NCBI GenBank assembly: GCA_027559495.1 | Contig: JAMXSV010000017.1 | Location: forward strand, 1,488,001-1,552,000 | DNA from: Aurifilum marmelostoma | Lineage: Eukaryota > Ascomycota > Sordariomycetes > Diaporthales > Cryphonectriaceae | DNA length: 64,000 bases | Direction of reading: 5' to 3' | Part shown: positions 34,251 through 46,206 of the stretch, one piece after another | Position numbering within the stretch: the first letter of the stretch is position 1 | Layout: every line of letters begins with the position of its first letter | The notes under the pieces: generated by a model | Told to the model about the DNA's origin: nothing | Seen by the model: the letters and a program-made list of their open reading frames with translations, nothing else | The model's database searches: none | Position numbers and translations under genes: made by a program

Positions 34251-35736
34251 ATGGCAGGCAATACGAGTGCTCCAGTGCCCTTCTCCGAGCCACCCTGGCT
34301 CATGGGCCTGCCCTCGCCCATCTTCAAACCAACCCACATCCACTGGCAGCGTGCCATCCGCGCCTTCATCAGCGAGCACCTCACCCCCCACGCCATGGAG
34401 TGGGACAAGGCCGGCCTCGTACCCCCGCACGTCTTTGACACCTTTGCCCGCGCCAACATGCTCATCCCCGCCCTGGCGCCCCCCGCTGCCCGTCGACTGG
34501 CTGCACAGGCTCGGCATCCACGAGCTCCTGGGCGGGCTGAAGATCGAGGACTTTGACTACCTGCACGGTCTCATCTACTGCGACGAGATGAACCGGAGCG
34601 GGCTCGTGGGGCCCGGGGGGAGCCTGACCACGGGCATGGCGTTCGGGGTGCCGCCCCTCATCAAGTTTGGCAGCCCGCAGCTGCAGGAGCGGTTTCTGCC
34701 GGAGCTGCTGACGGGCAAGAAACGCAGCTGCATCGCCATCACGGAGCCGGACGCGGGGAGCGACGTGGCGGGGGTCACGACGACGGCGACCAGGTCAGAC
34801 GACGGGAGGGAGTTTGTCGTGAACGGGACCAAGAAGTGGATCACGAACGGCATCTGGACGGATTATGCCACCATGGCCGTGAGGACGGGCGAGGAGGACT
34901 CGGGCGCCGGGGGGGCTGTCGCTGCTCGTGGTCCCGCTGAAGGATTACCCGGGCGTGAGCATGAGGAGGCTCAAGGTTGGGGGCCAGGTCTCTGCGGGGA
35001 CGACTTATATCGAGCTGGACAACGTCAAGGTTCCTGCCAGCAACCTCGTCGGCGAGGAGGGCATGGTAAGTCGTTCATCAGTGGTGTGGGTATTCGCAAG
35101 ACTTTACAGATTCAGAGATATTGACCGCTTCATCACAGGGCATGAAGTACATCATGACAAACTTCAATCACGAAAGGCTCACCATCGCCGTGGGCGCCAC
35201 CCGCCAGGCCCGAGTGGCACTGTCCACAGCATTCGAGTACGTCCTCAAGCGTGAGGCCTTTGGCCGGCCCCTCATGGACCAGCCCGTCGTCCGGCACAGG
35301 CTGGCAAAGGCAGGGGCTCTGCTCGAGTCGCAGTGGGCCTGGGTCGAGCAGTTCGCCTATCAGCTCACGCAGATGAAGAAGGAGGACAGTGATGTTGCCC
35401 TGGGCGGGCTGACGGGTCTTCTCAAGGCCAACTCGGGCATGGTGCTGAAGGAGTGTGCGGACACGGCTGTCTTGTTGTTTGGCGGGAATGGGTACACGAC
35501 GAGTGGACAGGGCGAGCTGGTAGAGAGTGAGTCTCCTTCTTCCCTTTCCCATGATGTTGGCCGTGTTCCTTGATCTCTTGCTGACTATGACGCTTGTCTG
35601 CAAAGTGCTGTGGAGAGAAGTACCGGGCATCAGAATTCCTGGCGGCTCAGAAGACGTTCTTTTGGACCTCGCAGTTCGGCAACTCGTTAAGCTGTACAAA
35701 GCAAAGACGGCAGCGATAAGGATGAACAAACTATAA
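34251..35736 (+). CDS. Acyl-CoA dehydrogenase family protein with two apparent +1 frameshifts
   Basis: Exons are 34251-35065, 35139-35526 and 35606-35736. Two frame breaks lie in exon 1. Dropping one C from the C6 run at 34479-34484 joins ALAPP to LPVDWLHRLG. Dropping one G from the G7 run at 34909-34915 joins SGAGG to LSLLVVPLKD. After both corrections the protein is 443 aa in one frame. The ACAD fold is complete: N-terminal helices, a beta-domain with FAD/substrate motif CIAITEPDAGSDVAG, WITNGIWTDYATM, and C-terminal helices with FGGNGYT and a terminal PGIRIPGGSEDVLLDL. These flavoenzymes oxidise acyl-CoA thioesters, here probably in peroxisome or mitochondrion; I see no clear PTS1 (the C-terminus is MNKL). 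Substrate is unknown. Confidence 0.88.
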
Positions 35737-36663
35737 GGCTCATCTTGGGAATGTAAAATTTGAAGAGTTACTTGTTCTAGAGAATTGGATGAGCTTGGAG
35801 GAAAAGGTCCCTTGTGGTTCCTGTCCTTGTTATCAATTCTTTTCTCGGTTCCTGATTAGTGTTTTTACCAGAGATACTAATTAGTCAATCCGAGTGTGAA
35901 TATCAAACTGATGATATCCAAATGACTTGTCTTAATTATTCAAGTACCTACTAAATGCCTGATAGTGCGGACTCGTCTGTGTCTTCTGACTTCCTCTGAC
36001 CAATACTTGATCCAGCCCTCTGGACTTTTAGGTACTTATGTCTGATCCTCAACCTTTCCATAATAAATCGTAACCTTAGGCCGCCTTGGAAACTATTATT
36101 TGCACCGCCTACTCCCCAGGAATCGAAAGTAAGAGGCTGCTTATTACGGTTGCTCTTGTCTCAGGATCAAACTCGACACAGCATCAATGCCAACAGAGTA
36201 GCAGCGCAGAGGTTTATGCCACTCAGAGGTTGGTCGCAGTCAAGCTGTTGCACTATCATCCCATGATAAACGCAATACTTTGTTTGACGACTGAGAGCCT
36301 GTCCTAGGTACACAATCTACCTGCTGATGATATCAAGATCAATCAAAGAGTCATTTACTCATGCCTGAAGATAGATCACTCCTGATTCATGCCGCTCACG
36401 TATACCCGAGCAAGCAGACCTGATCTCAGGTGGATAAACTTCAAAGACCACGTCATCAGACCACTTCAAAGACCTGTTTCCCAGTCTCAAAGAACTTTCG
36501 CGCTTCTCCCAACATAAGGCCAAGAACAAAGCATGTTCCAACGAGTTGGAAAGAATCTCCTGACGGCCGTAACACGACTGGTAAGTCAAGACCGTCTAAC
36601 ACACAAACAATATCATACTTTGCCACGTCTAGCGGGGCCAGGCCGAGATATCCATTCTCGGTT
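35737..36663. other. Convergent intergenic region (0.93 kb)
   Basis: AT-rich spacer between the 3' ends of the acyl-CoA dehydrogenase and HET-domain genes. No gene was recognised. Confidence 0.6.
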
Positions 36664-38415
36664 TCAAAAAAGACTCCCCACCTGCCCTAGGCTGACCAAG
36701 ACTTGCACCCACTCCAGACGAGTCTCCAGCGCCGTCTTCTCCATCTCATCACTGCTGCCCCATGAATTCTTCGGTGCTTTTTCCAAGCACAGCTCCTGCA
36801 TTAGCGCCCACTCCTTGCTGTCCTCCGTATTACGCTTGCCCTTCGAGAATCTTGATAAGTCGCGCAAGGAAACGAGACATTTCCGCACGTCATAGTCTCC
36901 GTCTACTTTTCTCATCAAAGTAGCGAAGAAAGCAGTAGCAGTGGGGATTCCTGTAATGTATTCCCTCTTGTGTCGACGCACAAAATCCAGAAGATAAGCA
37001 CCCATCGCTCCGGACCTCCAAAGGTCCAAGTCTGGTCGACAGCTGACGAGGCTCACGGTGCTGACTCTCACGCCCATCATGGATAGCCTTCTCCCCTCCA
37101 CGTGGGCCCTGCGCCTCTCATGTTCTGGGACCGCCTTGAAGACATCTCGACTTGCGTATGCTTTGTCATCGACACCGAATTCCCGCCCTACCATTGTGTG
37201 CGGCAAGTGGTAGCGAGGCGCCCACGAGGGCAAGCCGTGATTCGAGCTCTCGAGGCCCAACGCGTCCTTCAGGAACAGCAGAGTGTACGAGGTACCCCTA
37301 GTCACGCCAACATACGCCTTGCAAAACTCCATGCATACTGTCTCGACATGATTCCCGGCGCTGTAGTCCGGTTTGAGATCCAGCTGAGACGCTCCCAAGA
37401 GGCTGTAGTAGTAATCCAGAGGATTGCTAGCCCGTGTGTTGTGTGTGTAGGCTGACAAGATGCATAGGACAGCACGATCCACCCTCGAGGCTGTGATGCT
37501 CCCGTCAAGAAGCCGTTTCACCTTCAGCAGGCGATTGACTTGCGCGCAGGCATTACCGAGTATGCGCAACCTTGCTCGCATACACTTCCAAATATCCTCC
37601 GGAACGAAATCGGGGCGTGTGGTCCGCAGATACAACTGTTGCCCTAGGGTCTCCACAAGTTCGAAGCCAAGTTTCAGGTCGTCGCTTCGTATCGCATCTG
37701 GCAAGCCAAGGCCAAAGAAGCAGAGTTCCTTCGGCTTGGACAAGACCATTTCCTGGAAGATCCACATCCGGGTCCAGTACGGCAGATCGATGAGATCCCG
37801 GACCGACGCCCAGGACTCATTCGGGATGAGTAGCTGCTCGTCGTCTGGCATGTTCTTGGCGTAGAGATCGGGTAGACTTCTGAGCCATTGGAGATCGTCT
37901 GAGGCATTCGTCCTTCCTGTAATTGTACCATACTGACTGCGCAAGGACTCGAGTGTCATGATGGCTTTCGGGATCAGGGGGTCAGTTCCGAGCCAGGAAA
38001 AGACGCTGTCCGCGTTGGCGTACAGATACCCCATCAGCGCAACCTGTTGGTTCTTCTCACGGTTGTCGGCAGCCCTGCTCTGGTTGATGCAAATGGCATC
38101 TGCCCAAAGCCGAAATTTGGGCGACGGGGAGGACTGATGGTAGTTTGTGAAGTACTTCAGTGCCGCAGCCAGATTCGTTGTAACATTGTGTGGCGTGCCG
38201 TTGAGCAAGATAGGCTCGGTGACATCAACAGGGCCCCAGACATAGGATAGAGCCACAAAGTTTGGTTTCGGTTCATCCAGAAGCGACACAGTATGCAGAC
38301 GGCAGGAAGCCTGAAATCTGCCATCGTTGGGAACGGGAAGAAGCTCCAGGACACGAATCTCTTTTCGCTCAGGCCTGAGCGGGTGGCCCGAATAGTCGAA
38401 AGATTCGGCCGCCAT
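36664..38415 (-). CDS. HET-domain (heterokaryon incompatibility) protein
   Basis: Single exon; 583 aa from the chosen start (MAAESFDYSG). The frame stays open up to 38616, so an earlier start (for example at 38514) cannot be excluded, but the chosen one directly precedes the conserved region. HET domain signatures: FVALSYVWG (about 53-61), LWADAICINQ (103-112) and WTRMWIFQEM (about 214-223), spaced as in PF06985. HET domains are TIR-like effector modules whose activation leads to growth arrest or cell death after fusion of genetically different strains. The C-terminal part (about 225-583) has no NACHT, WD40 or ankyrin repeats that I can see, so this is a HET-only architecture as is common in Pezizomycotina. 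Codon use is less C/G-biased than in the surrounding metabolic genes, typical of this fast-evolving family. Confidence 0.93.
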   Translation of the reverse strand: MAAESFDYSGHPLRPERKEIRVLELLPVPNDGRFQASCRLHTVSLLDEPKPNFVALSYVWGPVDVTEPILLNGTPHNVTTNLAAALKYFTNYHQSSPSPKFRLWADAICINQSRAADNREKNQQVALMGYLYANADSVFSWLGTDPLIPKAIMTLESLRSQYGTITGRTNASDDLQWLRSLPDLYAKNMPDDEQLLIPNESWASVRDLIDLPYWTRMWIFQEMVLSKPKELCFFGLGLPDAIRSDDLKLGFELVETLGQQLYLRTTRPDFVPEDIWKCMRARLRILGNACAQVNRLLKVKRLLDGSITASRVDRAVLCILSAYTHNTRASNPLDYYYSLLGASQLDLKPDYSAGNHVETVCMEFCKAYVGVTRGTSYTLLFLKDALGLESSNHGLPSWAPRYHLPHTMVGREFGVDDKAYASRDVFKAVPEHERRRAHVEGRRLSMMGVRVSTVSLVSCRPDLDLWRSGAMGAYLLDFVRRHKREYITGIPTATAFFATLMRKVDGDYDVRKCLVSLRDLSRFSKGKRNTEDSKEWALMQELCLEKAPKNSWGSSDEMEKTALETRLEWVQVLVSLGQVGSLF

Positions 38416-41355
38416 TTTCTGGTCCGGTAACTGAAGCCGTTCGTTTGGACGCCTGGGTGTACTGTACTGGAAGGCAAGGCTGTCCCAAAAGCAACAACAG
38501 AGAGGGGAGATCATCCTCGTGTTAAGTCTTGCAGGACTCTGGGTCCTTAGCCAAGTGTTTGGGGTCCAGAAGACGCAAGACAAAGATCGGCCAATAGCAA
38601 TCAGTACAAAACACATAATTTGAGACTACTGTAAATTATCGTCGATAGTGGTGTATGGGCGTCCGGCTTGATTTGGTACAAACATCCGCCCGGGACACCA
38701 GCTGTCCCTCTTCCTGTCAAGCAGTGGGATCCACGGAGCCGAACCATCCTTTCGTATAAAATGCCAAGAGAAGGGACAGCGAGAAGAATGGACTGAGATT
38801 TATATGTTCAAGTATGAGTCTATATGGGATTGACTGGCTGATATGCAACTGAAGATTGCCAAAGAGCCTTGAAGATGAGAAAACGATCCGCGATGATGCC
38901 AAGTGAGTGCAGACAATATTGGTTTTGCCTACACTCTGATCCTGTAGTATTGTCTCCAAATAGCCCAAAACAAGGCGCCTCAATCAGGAGCAAAAACACA
39001 AATGGGTCAGTATGATGAGTAACATATTTTGTGTCTTGTTGTGGAACAAGTGTCCAATTCTAACAGTAGGTGGCGAATTGATGAAATAGACAAATTACAG
39101 GCTTCGAAACCTGCAACCAACCACGAGCGTTACGAATACGAGACAAGTGCCGAGCGACGGTATGATCTCTGAACTGCTTGCGCACGCATAGTGGGTGGGA
39201 CCTGCTAGGATCATGCCGAGCACACTGCGTCCTCTCTCCCAGGGCAACGAACAAAGAGAAGAATGGGAGAACACAGGAAAATCAGGAACACCACATGATC
39301 GTGTCGAGCGATGCAGACCATGACACTTGAGGGCTCGGAATCTCAAGCCTTCAGGCTCGAACAAATCTGGCCTGGAAAAGCGGCCTCGGGCGACACCTGC
39401 TCCAGGTGGAACTCCCCTCCGGTGACAGGTCCCAGTGGAAGCCTGAAGAGCAGGACGGACAATGGACCAGGATCTCCAGCTTCCTGTTCTGTATGATTTC
39501 TCCGCCTCTTGGCCTCTTACCGTCCTGCGCAATTCATCATACCTCGTCCTGGTATGCCACACTCTGTCCGCGGTCCAGGCGACTATACTGACCAAAGGCT
39601 ACAAGTAGGACGTGTGGCATTTGCGCGTCCTCTTCTGAGGCGTCCACTCCTTTGTCCAACTCGCGCTCCAGAAGGACATGGCCATCTCACTGAGCATGAC
39701 CCCCGTCTTCTTTCATCATCCATACTGTTCCAGTGCTCTTCCTTTTGGCGCCGTCCGAAACCTTATGAAGAACGTCTGGCAATTGCATTGCTGTGGACAG
39801 TTTGACTGGACACGCCAGGTGGATTCCGCCTCTTCCAGTAGCTCCTTGGCTCGATTCTGCCTTCGAGTTGTTTCGAGCTGTTGGGCGACAAGAAAGTGGA
39901 TCGTGGGAACGCCTAGCCGACGATGGCGCTGGGGACCCTCCCATCGCATCCGACTCCCGCGGTCTGGGGAAGCGGGGAAGGGGGCCCATGATCCACTTGC
40001 TGGTGCTATGCGTTTCCTATGGTCTAACTTGTTCTGCTTGTCAGCCGGAAAAGGCAAAAGGGGAGGGAGGGGGGGCCGTTCTAATTTGCCACCGTCGTGT
40101 GGAAATTGACGATCGCAAGGGTTTTGGTCCTAAAGTATCGCTGATAGAGGTGGAGTCGGAGCGATGTGGATATGGTCATGTATTTTTGGTGTGTTTTGAA
40201 AGGCCAACGACGACGACGGCGAGGTTGGAGATGGAAAGAGAGGTCAAATAGTGGAAAGGAAAGAGGGGGAAAAAAAAATAAAAAATTAAAATTAACAGAG
40301 CAAAATGAAAGCTGCAGCCACATTGAAATGTGACATAGTCAGTGCGTTCTCTTCTTCCCCCTCACACCCCCTCATCATCTCGCCCCTCCTTTTTTTGGTT
40401 GCTTTGCGCTGGCATGCATGCATAAATGCTACACAGCGCACCGAACACCATCCATCAATCAGGCCATCCGGATTCAGCAACGCACCACCAAGGCGGCTGG
40501 CGTGGTCTGACGGCGCATTGCACCGTCCAACCACCCTGGCTGGTCCTGACGTCGTAATGTCTCAGTGTGATTGGGCAACAAAGGAGCAGGAGCCAGCTCC
40601 CCCGCTTCTTTTGCTCCTGGCTGTCCAGGTGCCGTCTGGGGAAGATGACAGGCATTGGACGGAAGGGTTGGAGAGAGGCGCCAGGGGGGGGGAGGGAGGT
40701 GGAGGGAGACCTCCAGCGCCTCGACGGAACGGGCTGAGGAGCATGTACCAATGCACCTCTGGATACAGCACACGGTACGTAGCAAGACTTGGGGTTCATC
40801 AATGCGCAATAAGAAGGGGGGTTGTCCTCTCTCCCACTCGAGTAGGAGGCGGCTCCCCCGCTTCCTGTTTCTTTGTCTCACAAGTCTTCTTTCGCATCCA
40901 TCAGATTCCCTCTGTGATCATAGACTCTAGAAAGAAACCAGCATTGGATAGGAAAGGACACGAGAAAAGAGAAGAAGAGATAGATTTTCCATTCCTGAAC
41001 CTACTCTACTCTCTTTCTCACTTCTACCAACCTAGACAGCTTGCGAACTATCCTACAAAACGCCATCAGGTAAGTCAATCAAGAGATGAGCCCATGTCTG
41101 ATACACACACAGCCTGCCACCCCCTCTCCCACACACACACGTGGTGCGATCCTTCCCCTCTCCCTCCCTCCTCCCTCTCCTCTTCTGCCTTGTTCAACCA
41201 TGGTTACACCCACCACCATTTACCCTCCACACCATCTTTTCCAATCAACAACCATCTTTGTCACTCATCCTAACAATACTCGAACAATCAAGTCCAGGCA
41301 CATACTTATCAAACACCAATACCGAACCCCCAAGTTCATTCAACTACTCCTCAAC
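38416..41355. other. Intergenic / leader region (2.9 kb)
   Basis: No supported protein-coding gene. The right part probably is the 5' leader of the next gene, containing a consensus donor CAG/GTAAGT at 41069-41070 and pyrimidine-rich sequence with CTAAC (near 41270), consistent with a 5'-UTR intron ending near 41292-41300. A long plus-strand open frame (40305-41273) is low-complexity Pro/Ser/His sequence and looks spurious. Confidence 0.5.
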
Positions 41356-41863
41356 ATGCCTGTCAGAATCCCCAAGGCCCGCTCCTCTGAGCTCCTCACC
41401 TTTGGCGTCGGTGGCCTCGCCGCCTTTGCCCCCTTCTACATGATGCTGCCCGGTGCCAGCGAGAGGGTTGCATCTCAGACTGCCAGATGGGCACCAAGAT
41501 GGTAAGTCGATTCCTTTGTCAATATGCCGATTATTTATCAAAAAGTATCCTCTTCACTCCTCCTTAAATCTCCTTATATACATCCCATCCACCTCCTTCC
41601 CCCCTTCCTGTTACCACCCTAAAACATATCAGAAACTAACCTCTTTACCTCTTTTCCAATCCTCCAGGGAGCGCAACATCAACTACTTCACCAGCCCCGT
41701 AGAGCGAGGCACCCAGTTCATCACCCCCACCGTCGAGCGCAACGTCAAGCGCATCGACGACAAGCTCCCCCTCGAGCGCGTCGCCCGCGGCGTCGACAAG
41801 CGCATCAAGAAGGGTATCGACCGCGTCGGCACCGCGGGCTCTATCTGGCCCAAGAGGTCGTGA
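41356..41863 (+). CDS. Small unknown protein with one hydrophobic segment
   Basis: Exons are 41356-41501 and 41668-41863 (113 aa). The 166-nt intron has GTAAGT and CTCCAG, and the join gives WAPRWERNINYFTSP. I do not recognise a named family. The N-terminus is basic (MPVRIPKARSSELL) and is followed by a hydrophobic segment (TFGVGGLAAFAPFYMMLPG, about 15-33). The remaining 75 residues are rich in Arg/Lys/Asp/Val with a heptad-like rhythm (VERGTQF, VERNVKR, LERVARGVDKRIKKG), suggesting an amphipathic helix. A basic lead plus one hydrophobic segment would fit a mitochondrial or other organelle membrane protein, which is inference. It converges on the Zn2Cys6 gene. Confidence 0.75.
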
Positions 41864-43245
41864 GGTGAAATGGAGCAATTGAAAATGAACCTGTTTTGAC
41901 TTTTCGTTTATGTGTGCGTTTTACCTCTTCTGTTGAGGGAGGTCAGAACAGAAGATGGGGTTTGATGGCCTTTCGGGTACTGAGTGAGAGTTAAGTAGTG
42001 TCTATTACTGGCTTGCTCGTGCCTTTGACAGCCCGCCGGCACTCGTTTGCTTTGTATCTGGATTTGTTTTCGTCGTCTGAAGGTGTATTCTTCTTAGGCG
42101 TTTTATCTCCATCTGGCACTTTGGTCATCCATTCCATGTCAACAGAAGACCTCCAAGACACGACGACGTCTTGTGAGGATCACACATAAGTATGTAGCCT
42201 ATATGACAACATAACAAGTCAATATACTTGCCCCACATCCTTTTCTCTTTGACGTGAAGCATTATCATAGTCAACCTTCTTTCATATCCCACGCGGCCAT
42301 CTGACAATGCTCTGAACCCTGCTTTCGTCCAATACGCCAAGCACGCGCAACCACAAAACAGCCACTGGCCCTTTGATGTACAATGTAGTAGACACAAATA
42401 GTAATCATGATGACAAGTGAAATGAACCACATCGATTAAAACAAAGCAGGACTACCAATGAAGCAGGCCACATTATGTAGATTCCATTACCATTCTTCCG
42501 AAGAGCCACCCTTGAAGAATCTCAAGCACCTCTCTCCTCTCTGTTCCCTATCGAATGACTGCATGGTTCCTGGCCTTGGTAGTATCAAACCCCGAGGTCA
42601 CACCATCAGCGAGAAGTAATGTACAAACAGTGATTGGCACCTAACGGCCACCCCCGAAGAATACAAGCAGGCAGTGTGCCAAGGCCACTCTCCCACTCCA
42701 GCCTTAAGAGCATGGTTTTGATGGACGGTTTAAAAAAACACCAGACACCACCTAGAACCGCCCACGGCTTGTGTCCTATAGCGAATTAAACACATCCGAA
42801 ACATAAACAAGAGAACCGCCAGTTGCGGTGCCAGAACGCCCACTTCAAGCCCATGGAACGCCGTCAGATCGAGGCGTAGTAGACGAGGCACAGCGTGCAC
42901 AGGCGCAACATCAACATTCCAACGGCAGACTGCCGTTGGTTTTTATTCTTCCTCAAAGTCAAACAAAAGCGACACAAAATCAAAATAGTACTTGTGCAAA
43001 GATTTTCTCGCAGAATAGAAGCAGACGCAATCAAGAACACAGTCATCTGGCAATGCACCTGGGAAGTGCATCGAGAAAGTGATTCAAATTACCGCACCTG
43101 AGGCGGGCGATACAAGTAAGGCCTCGCGCCTGTGCTTTCCCGAGCCTCATCTGGGACCAGGCGCGCTGGGAGGGCCATCAGCAATAGAGAGATGCTTTAA
43201 TGCTGTGATGCTAGACCGCAAGCCGAAGGCCCGGTGGGTGGAGAG
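41864..43245. other. Convergent intergenic region (1.4 kb)
   Basis: AT-rich spacer that should contain both 3' UTRs. No gene was seen. Confidence 0.6.
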
Positions 43246-46206
43246 TCAAACGCCGCCTCCCATGAAAGCGGCCAGATCATCAAGCTCGAGCAGCTGACGC
43301 TCAAAGGCCGCGCACAGCTCGGTCGGTGTCATGTCCACAGAATTACCGGTGTCCTTGGGCGGCACCGAGCCGGAGGCACCGCCAGCGTTGGACCCATTGG
43401 ATGCAGGCGCCGGAGACTCGGCCTTAACGTCCTGAGGCACTGCCGGGGGGGAACCATTGGCTGGAGTGGAGTGACCAGCCGAGCCGCCATTGATCGTGGT
43501 TACGCCAGTGCGGCGAGGCGCGGGGGGCTCACTGCCACGATTCTCCATGGGGGCGGGAGGGGCAGCCTGAGGGGTGCCCTGACCAGCGGCGTCGGTGGAC
43601 GGCTGCGGAGCGGACGAGGGCTGGCGCTCAGACTGAGGCGCACCCTGGGCCCCGTGCTGCTCATAGTCCATGGAGTCGTTGTGTGTGTCGGCCTGGCTCA
43701 TCCGGTCGTCCTTGACCGAAGGCGACCGTCGGGTCTGCATGCGGGTATCCTCACCGGCCTGCTCACCTTCTTCGGCCATGGTGCTGTCTTGCAGGACGCG
43801 GCTCATGACGCTGAGGTGGCGGTGCCATGGGACAACCAGGTGCCAGGAGTCGGCGCCTTCCTTCATCAGGCGGAGACACTTGTCAACCATCGTATGGATG
43901 GTGTCGTGGGTGTGGGGGGGCGAGAGACCCTTGAGGGCGAGGTAGGCGACAGTAGAGCCGGCGGTGAAGCCAGAGAAGAGCATGAAGATGGGCAGACAGC
44001 ACACCATGGATGGCTCGGTGGCCCGCTGGAGGGCCATCAGCATGGTGATGATGCTGTGGGACGACTCAAGGATGCGCTCGACAGTCTGCATCTGGCTCTG
44101 GGCGGACAAGCGCCAGGCGTCCATGCTAAAGTTCTCTGCGGTCACGACCTGCAGGATGCGGCGCCTGTTGATGAAGATGGTGGCACAGTGGAGCAGCATG
44201 TGGATCATGGCAAAGGTCAGGCCGCTACCCATGGTGATGTGCAGATCCATCTGGCCCTGGCGCTCGGCAAAGTGGTGTGGGAGATTGGCGCGCACCTGCA
44301 CGACCTTGGCCTCGAGGATCTGGCACTGCTCCTCCCTGAAGGTGTCGAGCGTAGTCGTGGTCATCATCTCCACGACCATGCGCCAGGCCTCGGTAGCGAG
44401 CACGATATGGCCGAACTCGCCAATGGGCGCGGTCATGTTCAGGCTGGGGCAGCCGGGGGGTGGGTTCCCGTCGAGCGTGCGGACGGAGACGGGGTTTCCA
44501 AAGTTGAAGTTCATATCCTCACAAGGGAGGGCCACGTCCTTGACGTCCAGCTTCGACAGGGCTGGGTAGCGGCCTGGGCTGCTGGTAAGGAAGCAGTCCA
44601 GGATGTAGATGAGCCACAGGGTGCGGCGGAAGGACTCCTCCTGGAGGAAGTGATCTGGGTCGTTGTGGTGGCGGCTGACGTGAACGACACGGTACATCTG
44701 AGCCATGCGTGCAGCCTGGCCGAGGTAGATGTAGGCACGAACGGCGCTCCGAGAACCCCACTCGTGGATAACCATCAGGCAGAGGGCCTGGATGTCGGCG
44801 AGAGTGGGGTGATCCAGAGACAGCCAGATGTAGTTGCTGGCCTTGAGGCCGAAATGCTCGGCGGCCTGGGGAGATCCCGAGTTGCGTCCATAGCGCTGGA
44901 TGATCATTGGAGAGTGCCTGTGGAAGGACAAGCCAGGTCAATATTATTCCCGTCCAGGCATGAGTGGGCAGGTAGGAAGGGACCTAAACGCGGAGATGGC
45001 TCACCTTGCGGCAGTGCACAGGAGGGCGTTGACCATGACACTATCAACCCCGTTGTTCCTGAGCTGCTGGATGAAGGATGGCTTGTGGAAAGCGACGCAG
45101 GCGGGCATGACCTTGTTGATGACACGCTCACACTGCTCCAGCATCTCGGGGCCGAGCCTGGAGAGAGAAGTAGGGTGTTAGCCATGTCAACATTTCAAAC
45201 TGAATGATATTGGTGGTTTTTCTTTTCTTGTATTTTCTCTTCACCCAAGAAGAAACAAAAGAATTACAATGGCGACAAGCAGCAGATCATGTGTGTGTGT
45301 GTTTGTGTTTGTGGATGAGGCTTCTTCGCAAATTCCCAAGTACAAAGAACGGGAAATTGAGGCCCCATAGACGAGGAAGGGATGGAGCCGGACAGCCGAC
45401 GACATAGCCGGCAATAGAAAGAAAATGAGAGCGAGAACAGTGGGGCACAACAGAGCAGGTACGGAAGGACGCAGCGCCCGTTTGGTGCTGGGATGGACGG
45501 CCACAAGCCCGGAGTGACAAGCGTCGGAGCCTGGGGGTAGGGGGGTGATCCAGGGTGGTTTTTTTGGGGGGGGGGGGGGGGTTGGTGGGACCTCGTTTTT
45601 TCTTGGGGTGGTAAAACCGGAAGTAAACGCCGCACCGAGTGCCTCCTCCCCTGAAAGTCCCAGAGAGAGAAATGAGATGGGAGGAGGCAGGGTCTTTTCT
45701 CAATTTGGGACTCTGTGACATGGCCAAAGAGATGATCCCATCTCGGAACTCCCCCTCTCAAACAGACAAAGAAACGGATAACGGCTGTTTCCATCTCTCT
45801 TTGAACAAATGAGATGAATTTCCGATGCGGGACAAGGATGGCAGAATGACAGACACACAGACAGACAGACACATAGAAACATGAGAACGTACTTCTCGTT
45901 GGCAGGGGCGCTGTTGCGTCCGGCCGAGGTGCCCGCGTGGGACTGGGCATTGCGTTCGGTGTGTGCGCCCGATGCGTTGGACCTCTCGGTGGGCAGCGCC
46001 TCTCGCGACCTCTGGGTGGTCCTGGCCGGAGAGACGCCGTGTCCACCGTGGCTCATGGACTCGGAGGGCAGATAGCATTCGTGCATGCCCTTTGCGCAGT
46101 TCTTGCAGGGCGCGCGCCCGTTCTCGTAGACGCACTTTGTCTTGCCCTTGCGGCAGCGCACACAGGCGCCACCTGCCCTGAGGGCCGTGGCACGGACGGC
46201 CGACAT
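43246..46206 (-). CDS. Zn2Cys6 transcription factor with fungal_trans domain
   Basis: Exons are 46206-45893, 45157-45005 and 44917-43246, in continuous frame (712 aa). The binuclear zinc cluster is at residues 15-44 with Cys15, 18, 25, 34, 37 and 44 (CX2CX6CX8CX2CX6C) and basic residues RKGKTK between the first ligands. The middle-homology (fungal_trans) domain starts around KLGPEMLEQCERV (about 105) and includes IIQRYG, EESFRRTLWLIYILDCFL and CEDMNFNFG. The tail is Pro/Ser/Ala-rich with a short acidic-hydrophobic C-terminus (LDDLAAFMGGGV), a plausible activation patch. Intron 1 is 735 nt, far longer than any other intron here, and contains a G16 run; the junction is nevertheless in frame (GEK to LGPEM type join). 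Its target genes are unknown. The 4.8 kb upstream gap may hold a long promoter and leader. Confidence 0.9.
45566..45581. repeat. G16 run inside intron 1 of the Zn2Cys6 gene
   Basis: Sixteen consecutive G on the plus strand (C on the coding strand), following a T7 run, within the 735-nt intron. Confidence 0.95.

Noticed and set aside
37100..38415. NACHT or WD40 domains in the HET protein
   Set aside because: No P-loop NTPase motif and no WD-type repeats occur downstream of the HET domain, so it is not a HET-D/HET-E-type NLR.
40305..41273. 322-codon plus-strand open frame
   Set aside because: Low-complexity Pro/Ser/His/Gly sequence overlapping the probable 5' leader and leader-intron donor of the 113-aa gene; no domain and no signal of coding periodicity that I can see.
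43234..45207. 657-codon plus-strand frame opposite the Zn2Cys6 gene
   Set aside because: Antisense shadow spanning introns of the real gene; the minus strand carries the clear zinc-cluster and fungal_trans domains.
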